DNA of 64,000 bases. Source: Filimonas effusa. GTDB taxonomy: Bacteria > Bacteroidota > Bacteroidia > Chitinophagales > Chitinophagaceae. Under the pieces are notes generated by a model. It ran no database searches. It saw only the letters and a program-made list of their open reading frames with translations, and was not told where the DNA came from. Shown here in pieces: positions 37,036 to 45,499 of the stretch (position 1 is its first letter; the number at the start of each line of letters is the position of its first letter). Location of the stretch: the NCBI RefSeq assembly GCF_004118675.1, contig NZ_SDHZ01000001.1:1116001-1180000 (forward strand), written 5' to 3'. Both the position numbers and the translations under genes were made by a program.

Positions 37036-39231
37036 ATGAAATATTTAGCAATAGTCTTTTTATCTGTGGCCTGCATTACAGGGTCCGCACAACAAAAGAA
37101 ACCAGTTTACCTGGATGTGAACAAACCGCTGGAAGAGCGGATAGAGAATGCACTTTCTATAATGACCATACAGGAAAAAGTAGCGCTCTGCCATGCCCAA
37201 TCCAAATTCAGCTCAAGAGGTGTGCCACGCCTGGGTATCCCTGAAGTATGGACCGATGACGGCCCGCACGGTATCCGCGAAGAAGTGTTCTGGGATCAAT
37301 GGAGCGGAGCCAACTGGAGTAACGACTCCTGCACAGCCTTTCCCGCATTAACGAGCCTCGCAGCAACATTCAATCCCGCCCTCTCATTGGCCTATGGTAA
37401 AGCAATAGGTGAAGAAGCCCGCTACCGGAATAAAAACGTATTGCTGGGCCCCGGTGTTAATATTTACCGCATTCCTTTAAATGGAAGGAACTTCGAATAC
37501 CTGGGAGAAGATCCTTTGCTGAGTTCCCGCATGGTAGTGCCTTATATCCAGGGCGTTCAGTCCATTGGTGTAGCCGCCTGCGTGAAACATTATGCATTGA
37601 ACAACCAGGAAGAATGGCGCGGACATATCAACGTAAACGTAAGCGATCAGGCACTTCATGAGATCTATCTGCCTGCCTTCAAAGCCGCAGTCCGGGAAGG
37701 TAAAGTATGGTCGCTGATGGGAGCATACAATCAATACAAAGAAGAACATTGCTGCCACAACGGTATCCTGCTAAACAAGATCCTGAAAGAACAATGGAAG
37801 TTCGATGGCGTTGTCATCAGCGACTGGGGAGGTGTGCATAATACAGACCAGGCCGTGAAAAATGGCCTCGACCTCGAAATGGGCACCTATACCAACGGCC
37901 TGACAACAGAAGCAAATTTCCCGTACTCCGAATACTACCTGGCCCGTCCTTTCCTCACGGGGGTGCAGGATGGTAAATATGATATAGAACTGCTCAACGA
38001 CAAAGCACGCCGCATCCTGCGTCTGATCTTCCGTACCACCATGAGTGCAGATAGACCTTATGGCAGTTTTGTAACGCCCGAACACAGTGAAGTTGCCCGT
38101 AACATCGCTCAGGAAGGTATCGTACTCCTAAAGAACAATACCAGGTTCTTCCCCGTACCGGTAGGTAAGTATAAAAAGATTGCTGTGATCGGGGAAAATG
38201 CAACGCGTAGCCTGGTAGTAGGCGGCGGATCATCTTCTCTGAAAGTAGCATATGAAATATCTCCCTTACAGGGACTGATAAATAAATATGGTAAACAACA
38301 AATAGACTATAGCCGGGGATACGCTTCAGGCCCCGCAGTATACGGCCGCGAAGAACCTTCAAAATTAAATCCGGATTCGCTGTTGGCCACTGCCATAGCG
38401 GTTGCCCGTAATGCCGATATCGTTCTCTTCATAGGCGGACTAAATAAAAATCATTTTCAGGACTGTGAAGGCGGAGACCGCCAGTCTTTTGGCTTGCCCT
38501 TTGGCCAGGATAAGCTCATTGATGCTTTGATAAAAGCAAATAAGAATACTGCTGTCATCCTGCTTAGCGGAAATGCAGTGGCAATGCCCTGGGAAGCCAG
38601 GGTCCCCGCCATCATACAGGGATGGTATCTGGGCTCCGAAGCCGGCAACGCATTGGCCGATGTTATTTCAGGCGAGGTAAACCCTTCAGGAAAATTACCC
38701 TTTTCATTCCCCAAAAGCCTGGAAGACAATGCGGCATATTCATTCGGCAAACTTTCCTATCCCGGAGACAGTATCAACCAATACTATAAAGAAGGTATCC
38801 TCGTTGGATACCGCTGGTTCGATACAAAAAAGATCACACCACAATACGCCTTTGGCTTCGGCTTGTCTTACACAACCTTTGAATTAGGTGATCTTGCTGC
38901 AAACAAGAACACATATACGAAGAGTGACAGCATCCTCGTAAAGTTCACCGTAAAGAATACCGGCAATGCAGCAGGAGCGGAGGTGGCACAATTATACGTG
39001 AGCGACCCGGTTTGTTCCGTCTTACGTCCTGCTAAAGAGCTGAAGGCTTTCGAAAAAGTATTCCTGGAACCCGGCGAAACTAAAACTGTCAGTTTGAAAC
39101 TGACAGTCGCAGATCTGGCATTTTTTGATGAAAGAATAAATGACTGGAACGTAGAACCAGGCGAGTTCTCCTTGAAACTGGGCAACTCTTCAGGAAATAT
39201 CTCGCAAAGCGTTACCATCAACGTAAAATAG
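37036..39231 (+). CDS. GH3 beta-glycosidase (probable beta-glucosidase)
   Basis: A 731-residue exported enzyme with signal peptide MKYLAIVFLSVACITGSAQ. The GH3 barrel starts LEERIENALSIMTIQEKVAL; substrate-binding motifs are WTDDGPHGIREE, KHYALNNQEEWR and the nucleophile VISDWGG (Asp263). The second domain supplies the likely acid/base Glu478 in DCEGGDRQSFGLPFGQ, and the C-terminal fibronectin III-like domain is complete. It releases terminal beta-linked sugars, probably glucose, from oligosaccharides imported by SusC/D. Substrate specificity cannot be fixed from the sequence. A perfect stem terminator follows. Confidence 0.92.
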   Translation: MKYLAIVFLSVACITGSAQQKKPVYLDVNKPLEERIENALSIMTIQEKVALCHAQSKFSSRGVPRLGIPEVWTDDGPHGIREEVFWDQWSGANWSNDSCTAFPALTSLAATFNPALSLAYGKAIGEEARYRNKNVLLGPGVNIYRIPLNGRNFEYLGEDPLLSSRMVVPYIQGVQSIGVAACVKHYALNNQEEWRGHINVNVSDQALHEIYLPAFKAAVREGKVWSLMGAYNQYKEEHCCHNGILLNKILKEQWKFDGVVISDWGGVHNTDQAVKNGLDLEMGTYTNGLTTEANFPYSEYYLARPFLTGVQDGKYDIELLNDKARRILRLIFRTTMSADRPYGSFVTPEHSEVARNIAQEGIVLLKNNTRFFPVPVGKYKKIAVIGENATRSLVVGGGSSSLKVAYEISPLQGLINKYGKQQIDYSRGYASGPAVYGREEPSKLNPDSLLATAIAVARNADIVLFIGGLNKNHFQDCEGGDRQSFGLPFGQDKLIDALIKANKNTAVILLSGNAVAMPWEARVPAIIQGWYLGSEAGNALADVISGEVNPSGKLPFSFPKSLEDNAAYSFGKLSYPGDSINQYYKEGILVGYRWFDTKKITPQYAFGFGLSYTTFELGDLAANKNTYTKSDSILVKFTVKNTGNAAGAEVAQLYVSDPVCSVLRPAKELKAFEKVFLEPGETKTVSLKLTVADLAFFDERINDWNVEPGEFSLKLGNSSGNISQSVTINVK

Positions 39232-39247
39232 CCCGTTCCTTTTCCGA

Positions 39248-39290
39248 TACCCGTCTGCCGTCCGGTAACACGGAACGGCAGACGGGTATT
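39248..39290. terminator. Bidirectional terminator between GH3 and COG0523 genes
   Basis: A perfect 15-bp stem, ATACCCGTCTGCCGT with ACGGCAGACGGGTAT, loop 13 bases, between two convergent genes. T tracts are short, so it may act on both strands. Confidence 0.8.
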
Positions 39291-39362
39291 TAACCAATAG
39301 CATAGCTTTCCACACATCCGCCACTGGCAGCAAAAAACCTCCCGGATTACATCGTCATTGTT

Positions 39363-40562
39363 CTACCAAACAGGAAAGCCATCCTTAAACCGGTGTCCTT
39401 TTTCCATTAATGCCACCTCGTCCGCATTACATAAACAGCCTTCCAGTTCAACAAGTAGCTTTGCTTTTTCAAGATCCTGGCCTATGATAACAAGTTCATT
39501 CATACGGTCTCCAAACCTCTTATCCCACTTGGCCTCTATAGTTTCCCGGTTCTCAACAAACCAACTGTAACGAGCCCTGTCCTGCGCAGGTATACTTACC
39601 CACCATACCCCTGCTTTTTCAGCACGTAAACTCCCGCCGGCCTGGCTGAAATTAAGAGCATCCGAAGGACGCGAAGCCAGCCAGAACATGCCTTTACTCC
39701 TGATAACATTGGTATGCCAGCCCGTATTAAGATAATGCCAGAACCTTTCAGGGTGAAACGGCCGCCGGCTGCGGAAAACAAAACTGCCGATACCATATTC
39801 CTCCGTCTCAGGAGTATGATAAGCTTTATTCAACTCCTCTATCCAGCCCGCACTTTGACTCGTGGTCTCAAAATCAAATAGGCCGGTATGAAGTATGTCA
39901 TGCAGCGATACTTTGCCAAACGAGCTTTCTACTATTCTTGCCGCTGAATTTAACTTATGGATCATTGCCTTTAACATCCCCAGCTGATCCTGTTTCACCA
40001 GGTCGGTCTTGTTTAAAACGATAACATTGGCAAATTCTATCTGGTCTGTCAGTAAGTTCACTAGCGTACGGTAATCGCCCGGAATCGCTGTAACGCCGCG
40101 TTCCTGCAGGTTCTCGATGCTGCTGAAGTCTTTGATGAAATTGAAACAATCCACCACCGTCACCAGCGTATCTAACCTGCTGATCCTGGTCAGATCAATA
40201 CCTTTGCCTTCATCCTGGTAAGTAAAGGTCTGTGCTATCGGTAACGGCTCACTGATCCCCGAACTTTCAATAAGCAGGTAATCAAACCTGTTCTCCAACG
40301 CAAGCTTCTCCACCTCTGCCAGCAGGTCTTCTCTTAACGTACAGCAGATGCACCCATTACTCATCTCCACCAGCTTTTCTTCAGTCCGGTGTAACGTGTT
40401 TTCATTTCGTACCAGTTGTGCATCGATGTTTACTTCACTCATATCGTTAACGATAACTGCTACGCGAAGCCCTTCTTTGTTATGTAATACATGGTTTAAT
40501 AAGGTGGTTTTACCGGCCCCCAGAAAGCCGCTTAATACCGTTACAGGTAATTTGTTGATCAT
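39363..40562 (-). CDS. COG0523 GTPase, putative zinc metallochaperone (CobW/ZigA-like)
   Basis: A 399-residue G3E-class GTPase. The Walker A motif is [15 protein letters not shown], the metal-binding [10 protein letters not shown] (CxCC) is present, then ESSGISEP, the guanine-specific VLNKTDLV and a CobW C-terminal domain with [18 protein letters not shown]0523 proteins deliver metal to client proteins; many bacterial members are induced by zinc starvation. It is the last gene of a leftward operon, 8 bases after a 55-residue small gene and a MerC-like gene, and the operon is driven from a divergent region full of TTGCAA dyads. A zinc role is therefore likely but not proven. Confidence 0.88.
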   Translation of the reverse strand: MINKLPVTVLSGFLGAGKTTLLNHVLHNKEGLRVAVIVNDMSEVNIDAQLVRNENTLHRTEEKLVEMSNGCICCTLREDLLAEVEKLALENRFDYLLIESSGISEPLPIAQTFTYQDEGKGIDLTRISRLDTLVTVVDCFNFIKDFSSIENLQERGVTAIPGDYRTLVNLLTDQIEFANVIVLNKTDLVKQDQLGMLKAMIHKLNSAARIVESSFGKVSLHDILHTGLFDFETTSQSAGWIEELNKAYHTPETEEYGIGSFVFRSRRPFHPERFWHYLNTGWHTNVIRSKGMFWLASRPSDALNFSQAGGSLRAEKAGVWWVSIPAQDRARYSWFVENRETIEAKWDKRFGDRMNELVIIGQDLEKAKLLVELEGCLCNADEVALMEKGHRFKDGFPVW

Positions 40563-40570
40563 ATAGGTGG

Positions 40571-40738
40571 TTATTGGTTTGAATGAGTAGGACGCGCAAA
40601 GCGGGTAGCTCCCGGCTGAAAAACGGGATCTGTAACAGGGTTCTTTTTCTTAGAACAGGCACACGGAGAGCTAAGCCCTGTACAGATAAACAGCAGGATG
40701 ATAACAAGTAATAATGCGTTGCGTGAGCTTAACAGCAT
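40571..40738 (-). CDS. Small exported protein, 55 residues
   Basis: A short frame starting at 40738 inside the end of the MerC-like gene (10-base overlap) and ending 8 bases before the COG0523 start. It encodes [20 protein letters not shown], a clear hydrophobic signal or anchor, then [12 protein letters not shown] with two or three cysteines and a polar tail. The tight packing on both sides argues for a real gene. It has no perfect lipobox. The Cys cluster could bind metal or be lipid modified; this is a guess. I know of no family. Confidence 0.6.
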   Translation of the reverse strand: MLLSSRNALLLVIILLFICTGLSSPCACSKKKNPVTDPVFQPGATRFARPTHSNQ

Positions 40739-41112
40739 CGTTTGCATTTCCTGCGGTTACGAAGATGCGCTGCAACAAGAGCGATAGCCCCCGTTAACTT
40801 GAATGCCATTTCGGTAGCTTCCCGCTCTGCCAGGTTGCCGGCCGTTAATGCCGCTATCCCCGCAAGGAACAATAGGATGACCAGCTTACTCCTGTGAAAA
40901 TGATAATACCCCCTGTAAATGGCCCAGCCGCCCAATAATGCTGAAATGGCGATGGTAACTATTTCTAAGGCCGTGTTCTCCAATAGCTCAATCCCCAGTA
41001 ACGGCAAAGTGCCAAATAGTAAGGGCAATAAAATACAATGCACCGTACAGGCAAGAGAAGCGCCGATACTTATTTTATCCCATATCGGTTTATACACGTT
41101 TGCGTTCATCAT
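40729..41112 (-). CDS. MerC-domain membrane protein
   Basis: A 127-residue inner-membrane protein with four predicted helices. The MerC-type metal motif CTVHCILLPLL is in the first helix; the tail ends CKRCC. MerC proteins move mercury, but chromosomal Bacteroidota members often sit beside metal-starvation genes. It is the first gene of the leftward operon with the small gene and the COG0523 GTPase. Transcription should start in the divergent 41113-41272 region. Start could be the first or second Met. Confidence 0.82.
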   Translation of the reverse strand: MMNANVYKPIWDKISIGASLACTVHCILLPLLFGTLPLLGIELLENTALEIVTIAISALLGGWAIYRGYYHFHRSKLVILLFLAGIAALTAGNLAEREATEMAFKLTGAIALVAAHLRNRRKCKRCC

Positions 41113-41179
41113 ACTATAGTTTAATCATTAGAAAATCAGGAAAGCATTAGAAGAGAGCCGGCAAAGTTGTTGTCTATTA

Positions 41180-41211
41180 TTTGCAACGCAATTGCAAAAC
41201 TATTACATTTG
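41180..41211 (+). promoter_or_regulatory. Promoter for the rightward ABC operon
   Basis: TTTG (41180-41183), 20 bases, TACATTTG (41204-41211): an exact fit to the Bacteroidota housekeeping promoter TTTG-N19..21-TAnnTTTG. The -33 box is in one TTGCAA dyad and the -7 box touches the other. Confidence 0.75.
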
Positions 41212-41225
41212 CAATATTGTTGCAA
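41181..41225. promoter_or_regulatory. Paired TTGCAA-N5-TTGCAA dyads, candidate Zur/Fur-family operators
   Basis: Two 17-bp elements of one layout: TTGCAACGCAATTGCAA (41181-41197) and TTGCAATATTGTTGCAA (41209-41225). Half-sites are 11 bases apart within each. Each covers the -33 box of one promoter and lies at or against the -7 box of the opposite one, so a repressor bound here would block both operons. A zinc regulator of the Fur family is the likely ligand given the genes; no regulator gene is in the window. Confidence 0.6.
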
Positions 41226-41226
41226 A
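41195..41226 (-). promoter_or_regulatory. Promoter for the leftward MerC/COG0523 operon
   Basis: On the minus strand TTTG (41226-41223), 20 bases, TAGTTTTG (41202-41195). It overlaps the rightward promoter almost completely, so the two face each other and share both dyads. Confidence 0.75.
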
Positions 41227-41272
41227 TGATAAGGGCATTTATTTTTTCATGCTCCCGTAAAAAAAGTTCATT

Positions 41273-41890
41273 ATGCTAAGTACGCGTGCGTTATCTTATA
41301 GCTACGATGGGATACGGCATTTACATTATCCGGACCTGGATGCAGCGGCAGGTGAAACGCTGCTCGTCACGGGAATGTCGGGCTCTGGCAAGTCTACCTT
41401 GCTGCATTTGTTGGGCTCCCTGTTGTCTCCTTCGTCCGGAACGATATGGCTGAACGGAACCGAACTAACAGCACTGAAAGCCGCAAAAGCAGACCGGTTC
41501 AGAAAGGAAAACATTGGCATTGTTTTTCAGAAGGCTCATTTTATAAAAGCACTTTCTGTAAAAGATAACTTAAGGCTGGCCGCTCATGGCAGTAACGGGA
41601 ACGATGCAAACCGGTTGATGCAGGAACTGGGAATAGCAGATCTGAAACATCGTGCACCAGCTACTTTAAGCCAGGGAGAACAGCAGCGCGCAGCCGTTGC
41701 ACGTGCTTTGATAAACAGGCCTTCACTCTTGCTTGCCGATGAACCTACCAGCAACCTCGACGACCATAATGCTGCCCAGGTGATCCGCCTGCTGCAACAG
41801 CAGGCGCTGGCTGTTGCAGCAGCCCTCGTAATTGTAACACACGACTTTCGTTTAAAGCAGATCATTTCAAAATCCATTCATCTCTCATGA
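41273..41890 (+). CDS. ABC transporter ATPase, LolD/MacB type
   Basis: A 205-residue ATPase with Walker A GMSGSGKST, Q-loop FQKAHF, signature LSQGEQQR, Walker B LLADEPTSNLDD and H-loop VTHD. The sequence type is that of ATPases which pair with FtsX-type permeases for lipoprotein release or exporter functions. Its stop overlaps the start of the permease gene by ATGA, so the two form one transporter. It is the first gene of the rightward operon from the TTGCAA divergent promoter. Confidence 0.92.
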   Translation: MLSTRALSYSYDGIRHLHYPDLDAAAGETLLVTGMSGSGKSTLLHLLGSLLSPSSGTIWLNGTELTALKAAKADRFRKENIGIVFQKAHFIKALSVKDNLRLAAHGSNGNDANRLMQELGIADLKHRAPATLSQGEQQRAAVARALINRPSLLLADEPTSNLDDHNAAQVIRLLQQQALAVAAALVIVTHDFRLKQIISKSIHLS

Positions 41891-43077
41891 TTCCCAGGCT
41901 CATCATACGAAACTTGCTTTATACGCCGCTTTCAACCCTCCTAAGCTTTGTGCTGTTATTATTTGGAGTAGGTATTATTTCAGTCCTGCTGAACTTAAAT
42001 GAACAACTGGAACAAAAGTTCTCCGGCAGCCTGGCAAACATAGATATGGTCATAGGCGCCAAAGGAAGTCCCCTGCAACTGGTGTTATCAGCTGTCTATC
42101 ACGCCGATGCCCCTACAGGTAACATCAAAGCTGCTGAAGTAGAAAAGGTGCTGAATAACCCTATGATTGAAAAAGCTGTTCCACTGGCATACGGCGATAC
42201 GTATCAGGGTTTTAGTATTACGGGATCCGACAGTGGTTATATCAGCTTATACAATGGCAGGCTGAAGAAAGGCAGGCTATTCCGGCGAAAACTCGAAGCC
42301 GTACTGGGCAGTAATGTGGCGGCCGTCTCCGGCCTCGACGTCGATAGCACCTTCGCCGGAACGCATGGGCAAGGCGGTCACGTGCACGAAGATCAATTGT
42401 ATACAGTAACCGGTATACTGCAGCCTACAGGAACTGTTTTAGACAATGTTGTAATTACAGATCTTGCTACCGTAAGAGCCATTCATGAACACGCCCACGA
42501 ACACCATCGAGATCATCACGAAGAACAGGAAGAGGAAATCACAGCCGTACTGTTGAAATTCCGCAGCCCCATGGGCATTATGGTATTACCCAGGCTCATA
42601 AATGAAACCACTCAAATGCAGGCGGTATCTCCGTCACTCGAAATAAACCGGCTGATGAACCTGGTAGGAGTAGGGGTAGTAGTACTGCAATACGTGGCCG
42701 CGGCTATCATCGCAATGGCAGCATTGAGTGTATTTGTGGCCCTGCTAAACCGCCTGAAAGATCGCCGCTATGAAATAGCCATCATGCGAAGCCTGGGCTA
42801 TAGCCGATGGCAGCTCTTTAGCATGCTGCTTGCGGAAGGATGGTTACTGGCGCTGGCAGGATTTGCAGGCGGACTGCTGTTAAGCAGGCTGGGCCTGTTG
42901 CTCCTGGATGCTTATACCGCCGGTGAATATCATTTCAATTGGCAGCTGTTCCGGTTCTCCACCGGCGAAGCCTCGCTGCTTCTGGCAGTGTCACTTGTTG
43001 GGATCATTGCCTCCCTCATTCCTGCGATAACTGCTTTCAGAATGGATCTCTCAAAAACATTGTCCCATGAATCATAG
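41887..43077 (+). CDS. FtsX-type ABC permease with histidine-rich loop
   Basis: A 396-residue membrane protein: one N-terminal helix, a large periplasmic domain and three C-terminal helices with the FtsX signature RLKDRRYEIAIMRSLGYSRWQLF. The periplasmic domain carries GTHGQGGHVHED and, at residues 199-213, a stretch IHEHAHEHHRDHH followed by acidic residues, a strong metal-binding candidate. Similar permeases with DUF3299 partners occur in zinc-responsive operons of other bacteria as I recall them. With the operators upstream and the COG0523 gene opposite, the transporter is probably part of zinc homeostasis; direction of transport is unclear. Confidence 0.85.
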   Translation: MIPRLIIRNLLYTPLSTLLSFVLLLFGVGIISVLLNLNEQLEQKFSGSLANIDMVIGAKGSPLQLVLSAVYHADAPTGNIKAAEVEKVLNNPMIEKAVPLAYGDTYQGFSITGSDSGYISLYNGRLKKGRLFRRKLEAVLGSNVAAVSGLDVDSTFAGTHGQGGHVHEDQLYTVTGILQPTGTVLDNVVITDLATVRAIHEHAHEHHRDHHEEQEEEITAVLLKFRSPMGIMVLPRLINETTQMQAVSPSLEINRLMNLVGVGVVVLQYVAAAIIAMAALSVFVALLNRLKDRRYEIAIMRSLGYSRWQLFSMLLAEGWLLALAGFAGGLLLSRLGLLLLDAYTAGEYHFNWQLFRFSTGEASLLLAVSLVGIIASLIPAITAFRMDLSKTLSHES

Positions 43078-43531
43078 ATCAATGAAACTACGCTTCTTAT
43101 CTCTTACTGCCTGTATGTTACTCTCCTTCATCCAGGTGTCAGCCCCAGTTTACATCAACTGGAATGTATTGCAGGACGTTGAGTTCGAAGATAAATTTGT
43201 TAAAGAAGTGAATGGCCCGATGCTGTTTCCGAAATTTACGACAAGAATGAAAGCGTTAAACGGCAAACTCGTTACAGTACAGGGTTATGTGGTACCATTC
43301 GATCCTTCAGGCGCTAAAGTAGCGCTATCGGCAAATCCTTATGCCGCTTGTTTCTTTTGTGGTAAAGCAGGCCCCGCTTCCGTACTTACAGTTAACCTGA
43401 AAGAACCAAATAAAAAGTTTAAAACAGATCAATACCGGAGCTTCACAGGAAAACTGCGGTTGAACGACAGCGACATAAAAGAGTTCTACTATATCATAGA
43501 CGACGCCGTAATGAGCGCCGTCCGCAAATAA
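43067..43531 (+). CDS. Exported DUF3299-like protein
   Basis: About 149-154 residues; the start at 43082 begins a signal peptide, MKLRFLSLTACMLLSFIQVSA, and an earlier ATG at 43067 overlaps the permease stop. The core LNGKLVTVQGYVVPFD and AACFFCGKAGPASVLTVNL resembles DUF3299, small OB-like periplasmic proteins found with metal-related ABC systems. The Cys pair in CFFC may be a metal or redox site. It is the last gene of the zinc-type operon. Function unknown. Confidence 0.7.
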   Translation: MNHRSMKLRFLSLTACMLLSFIQVSAPVYINWNVLQDVEFEDKFVKEVNGPMLFPKFTTRMKALNGKLVTVQGYVVPFDPSGAKVALSANPYAACFFCGKAGPASVLTVNLKEPNKKFKTDQYRSFTGKLRLNDSDIKEFYYIIDDAVMSAVRK

Positions 43532-43737
43532 CACCGCTTCTTTTAAACGCCCCGTAATAACTCTGAAAGTTGGCAAATTGGTGAACAGCTGGTCCATTAT
43601 ATATTGCCCGTAACCGGGAACATTAAGCAGCTTCCCGGGGTAATCACCTGATTTTTTTACAAGTTCACAGATTTTCAGCAAAAACTGGTTCCAGTATTCC
43701 CAATTATTCAGAACTTAGGCTTATAACACACATATGT

Positions 43738-44934
43738 ATGAGTAAGGCGAAATCCGTTCTTTTGAATGGAATCTTTTTCTGCCTGGCAGCTTCTGGTTTG
43801 AAAGCCCAGGAATCAGTAGAAACAAAGAGTCCTAATTCCGATTATAAACCCGCATTTCAGGGACAAACACGCATTAACGCGGTAAGCACAAAAACACCAT
43901 ATAAGTTTGAGGTACTGACGTCTTCATTACAAAGCCCCTGGGGAATCACCCAATTGCCGGATGGCCGCTTCCTTATTACCGAAAAACGCGGCAATATGAG
44001 AATTGTAACCGCAGCAGGTGTAATAGGCGAAGCTATAGCAGGTGTTCCACAGGTGAATAGCGGCGGCCAAGGCGGCCTCATGGGCATTTGCCTCGATCCT
44101 CATTTTGCAGAAAACAGAATGGTGTACTGGGCTTTCTCTGAAAAAACAGCCACAGGCAACCAAACTGCTGTGGCCAAAGGAAAGCTCTCTGCCGATGAAA
44201 AAAGCCTGGAAGGAGTAACTGTCATTTTCCGCGCAACGCCAGCCTTTGGCAGTGTATTGCATTATGGCGGCCGGGTGATGTTTTCAAAAGAAGGTTACCT
44301 GTTGGTAACAACAGGCGAACGCTCCGACCTGGTTAGCCGTCCGCAGGCGCAACAACTTAACTCCGCATTGGGTAAGGTTATCCGCATCACTGCCGATGGT
44401 AAGCCTGCCCCCGGCAACCCTTTCGCAAACAACCAAAACGCCAGGCCCGAAATATATTCCTATGGTCACCGTAATGTACAAGGTATTGCTATTCACCCCG
44501 CTACCGGCGATATATGGGAAACCGAATTTGGCCCGAGAGGCGGCGACGAACTGAACCGCATCGAAGCTGGGAAAGATTATGGATGGCCGGCAATAACCTA
44601 TGGCATTGAATACCGCGGCACAAAAGTAGGAGAGGGCATTCAGCAAAAGCAAGGAATGGAGCAACCGGTTTATTATTGGGATCCGGTGATCTCTCCCAGT
44701 GGTATTACATTCTACAGTGGTAAAGACATGCCGGAATGGAACAACAACCTGTTTATAGCCTGCCTCAGCGGTATGCATATCTGCCGCCTGGTGATCGAAA
44801 ACAATAAGGTGGTAGGTGAAGAAAGATTGCTCTCCGAAGAATACCAGCGCTTCAGGGATCTCAAACAGGGAGCAGACAACGCTTTGTATGCCATTACAGA
44901 CCAGGGAAGGCTATACAGGATCTCTAAGAAATAA
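43738..44934 (+). CDS. PQQ-type soluble aldose dehydrogenase (YliI/Asd-like)
   Basis: A 398-residue exported six-bladed propeller of the soluble glucose/sorbosone dehydrogenase family. Signal peptide MSKAKSVLLNGIFFCLAASGLKAQ. Family motifs: LQSPWGITQLPDGRFLITEKRGNMRIV, GQGGLMGICLDPHF, HYGGRVMFSKEGYLLVTTGERSD, YSYGHRNVQGIA, ETEFGPRGGDELNRIEAGKDYGWP and WDPVISPSGITFYSG. It oxidises aldoses to lactones in the periplasm with PQQ. The cytochrome c gene 27 bases downstream is the likely electron acceptor. PQQ biosynthesis genes are not in the window. Confidence 0.9.
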   Translation: MSKAKSVLLNGIFFCLAASGLKAQESVETKSPNSDYKPAFQGQTRINAVSTKTPYKFEVLTSSLQSPWGITQLPDGRFLITEKRGNMRIVTAAGVIGEAIAGVPQVNSGGQGGLMGICLDPHFAENRMVYWAFSEKTATGNQTAVAKGKLSADEKSLEGVTVIFRATPAFGSVLHYGGRVMFSKEGYLLVTTGERSDLVSRPQAQQLNSALGKVIRITADGKPAPGNPFANNQNARPEIYSYGHRNVQGIAIHPATGDIWETEFGPRGGDELNRIEAGKDYGWPAITYGIEYRGTKVGEGIQQKQGMEQPVYYWDPVISPSGITFYSGKDMPEWNNNLFIACLSGMHICRLVIENNKVVGEERLLSEEYQRFRDLKQGADNALYAITDQGRLYRISKK

Positions 44935-44961
44935 AACGCAGCAGTAAATAATAACATAGGT

Positions 44962-45372
44962 ATGATGCGAAACAGAATTCTGATCCCGGCATTGTTAACA
45001 GGTATCTTTTGCTGCTTTACATTCTTTCAGCAGGATGGCCTGTCAGCCAGCATGCAAAGAGGTAAAACCGTCTATAGATCCACCTGCATATCGTGCCACA
45101 TGCCGGAAGGACAAGGCCTGGAAGGACGGTTCCCGCCACTTGTTCAAACAGGAAGGTTATCCGATAAAAAAAGATTGATCAATATCATTTTTAACGGACT
45201 CAAAGGCCCGATCACCATTAAAGGCACTGAATACAACGAAGAAATGATGCCCTTAACGCTAAGCGATCAGGACGCTGCCGATGTCCTGAACTATATCCGG
45301 AATAGCTGGGGCAATAAAGCGCCTGCTATCAGTATCAATGACGTTAAAAAGCTGAAAAAGCTGCAACAATAG
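44962..45372 (+). CDS. Exported class I cytochrome c
   Basis: A 136-residue protein with an N-terminal signal (MMRNRILIPALLTGIFCCFTFF), a single heme site STCISCH, the conserved GLEGRFPPL segment and an axial-ligand candidate Met in YNEEMMPLTLSDQDAADVLNYIR. This is the mono-heme form found beside periplasmic sugar and alcohol dehydrogenases. It shares a transcript with the upstream dehydrogenase and would pass electrons on to the respiratory chain. Confidence 0.9.
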   Translation: MMRNRILIPALLTGIFCCFTFFQQDGLSASMQRGKTVYRSTCISCHMPEGQGLEGRFPPLVQTGRLSDKKRLINIIFNGLKGPITIKGTEYNEEMMPLTLSDQDAADVLNYIRNSWGNKAPAISINDVKKLKKLQQ

Positions 45373-45465
45373 GGCACCCTGCCCGTTATAAGACAGCTTT
45401 GAAAGGAAACGATCAAAGCCGTCTTATGCTCGACAGACCGCTTTCAAAAAGAAAAGTGAAAATAG

Positions 45466-45479
45466 ACAGACCTGTCTGT
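45466..45479. promoter_or_regulatory. TetR-type operator upstream of the tetR gene
   Basis: Perfect dyad ACAGAC-CT-GTCTGT. The surrounding ATAGACAGACYTGTCTGTT is repeated at 46081-46098. It ends 8 bases before the TAGCTTTG promoter box, so a bound regulator would block its own promoter. Confidence 0.8.
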
Positions 45480-45487
45480 TTAATGCG

Positions 45488-45495
45488 TAGCTTTG
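45488..45495 (+). promoter_or_regulatory. TAnnTTTG -7 box of the tetR gene
   Basis: TAGCTTTG ends 4 bases before the tetR ATG, implying a transcript that begins at or next to the start codon (leaderless). Confidence 0.6.
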
Positions 45496-45499
45496 CTTT

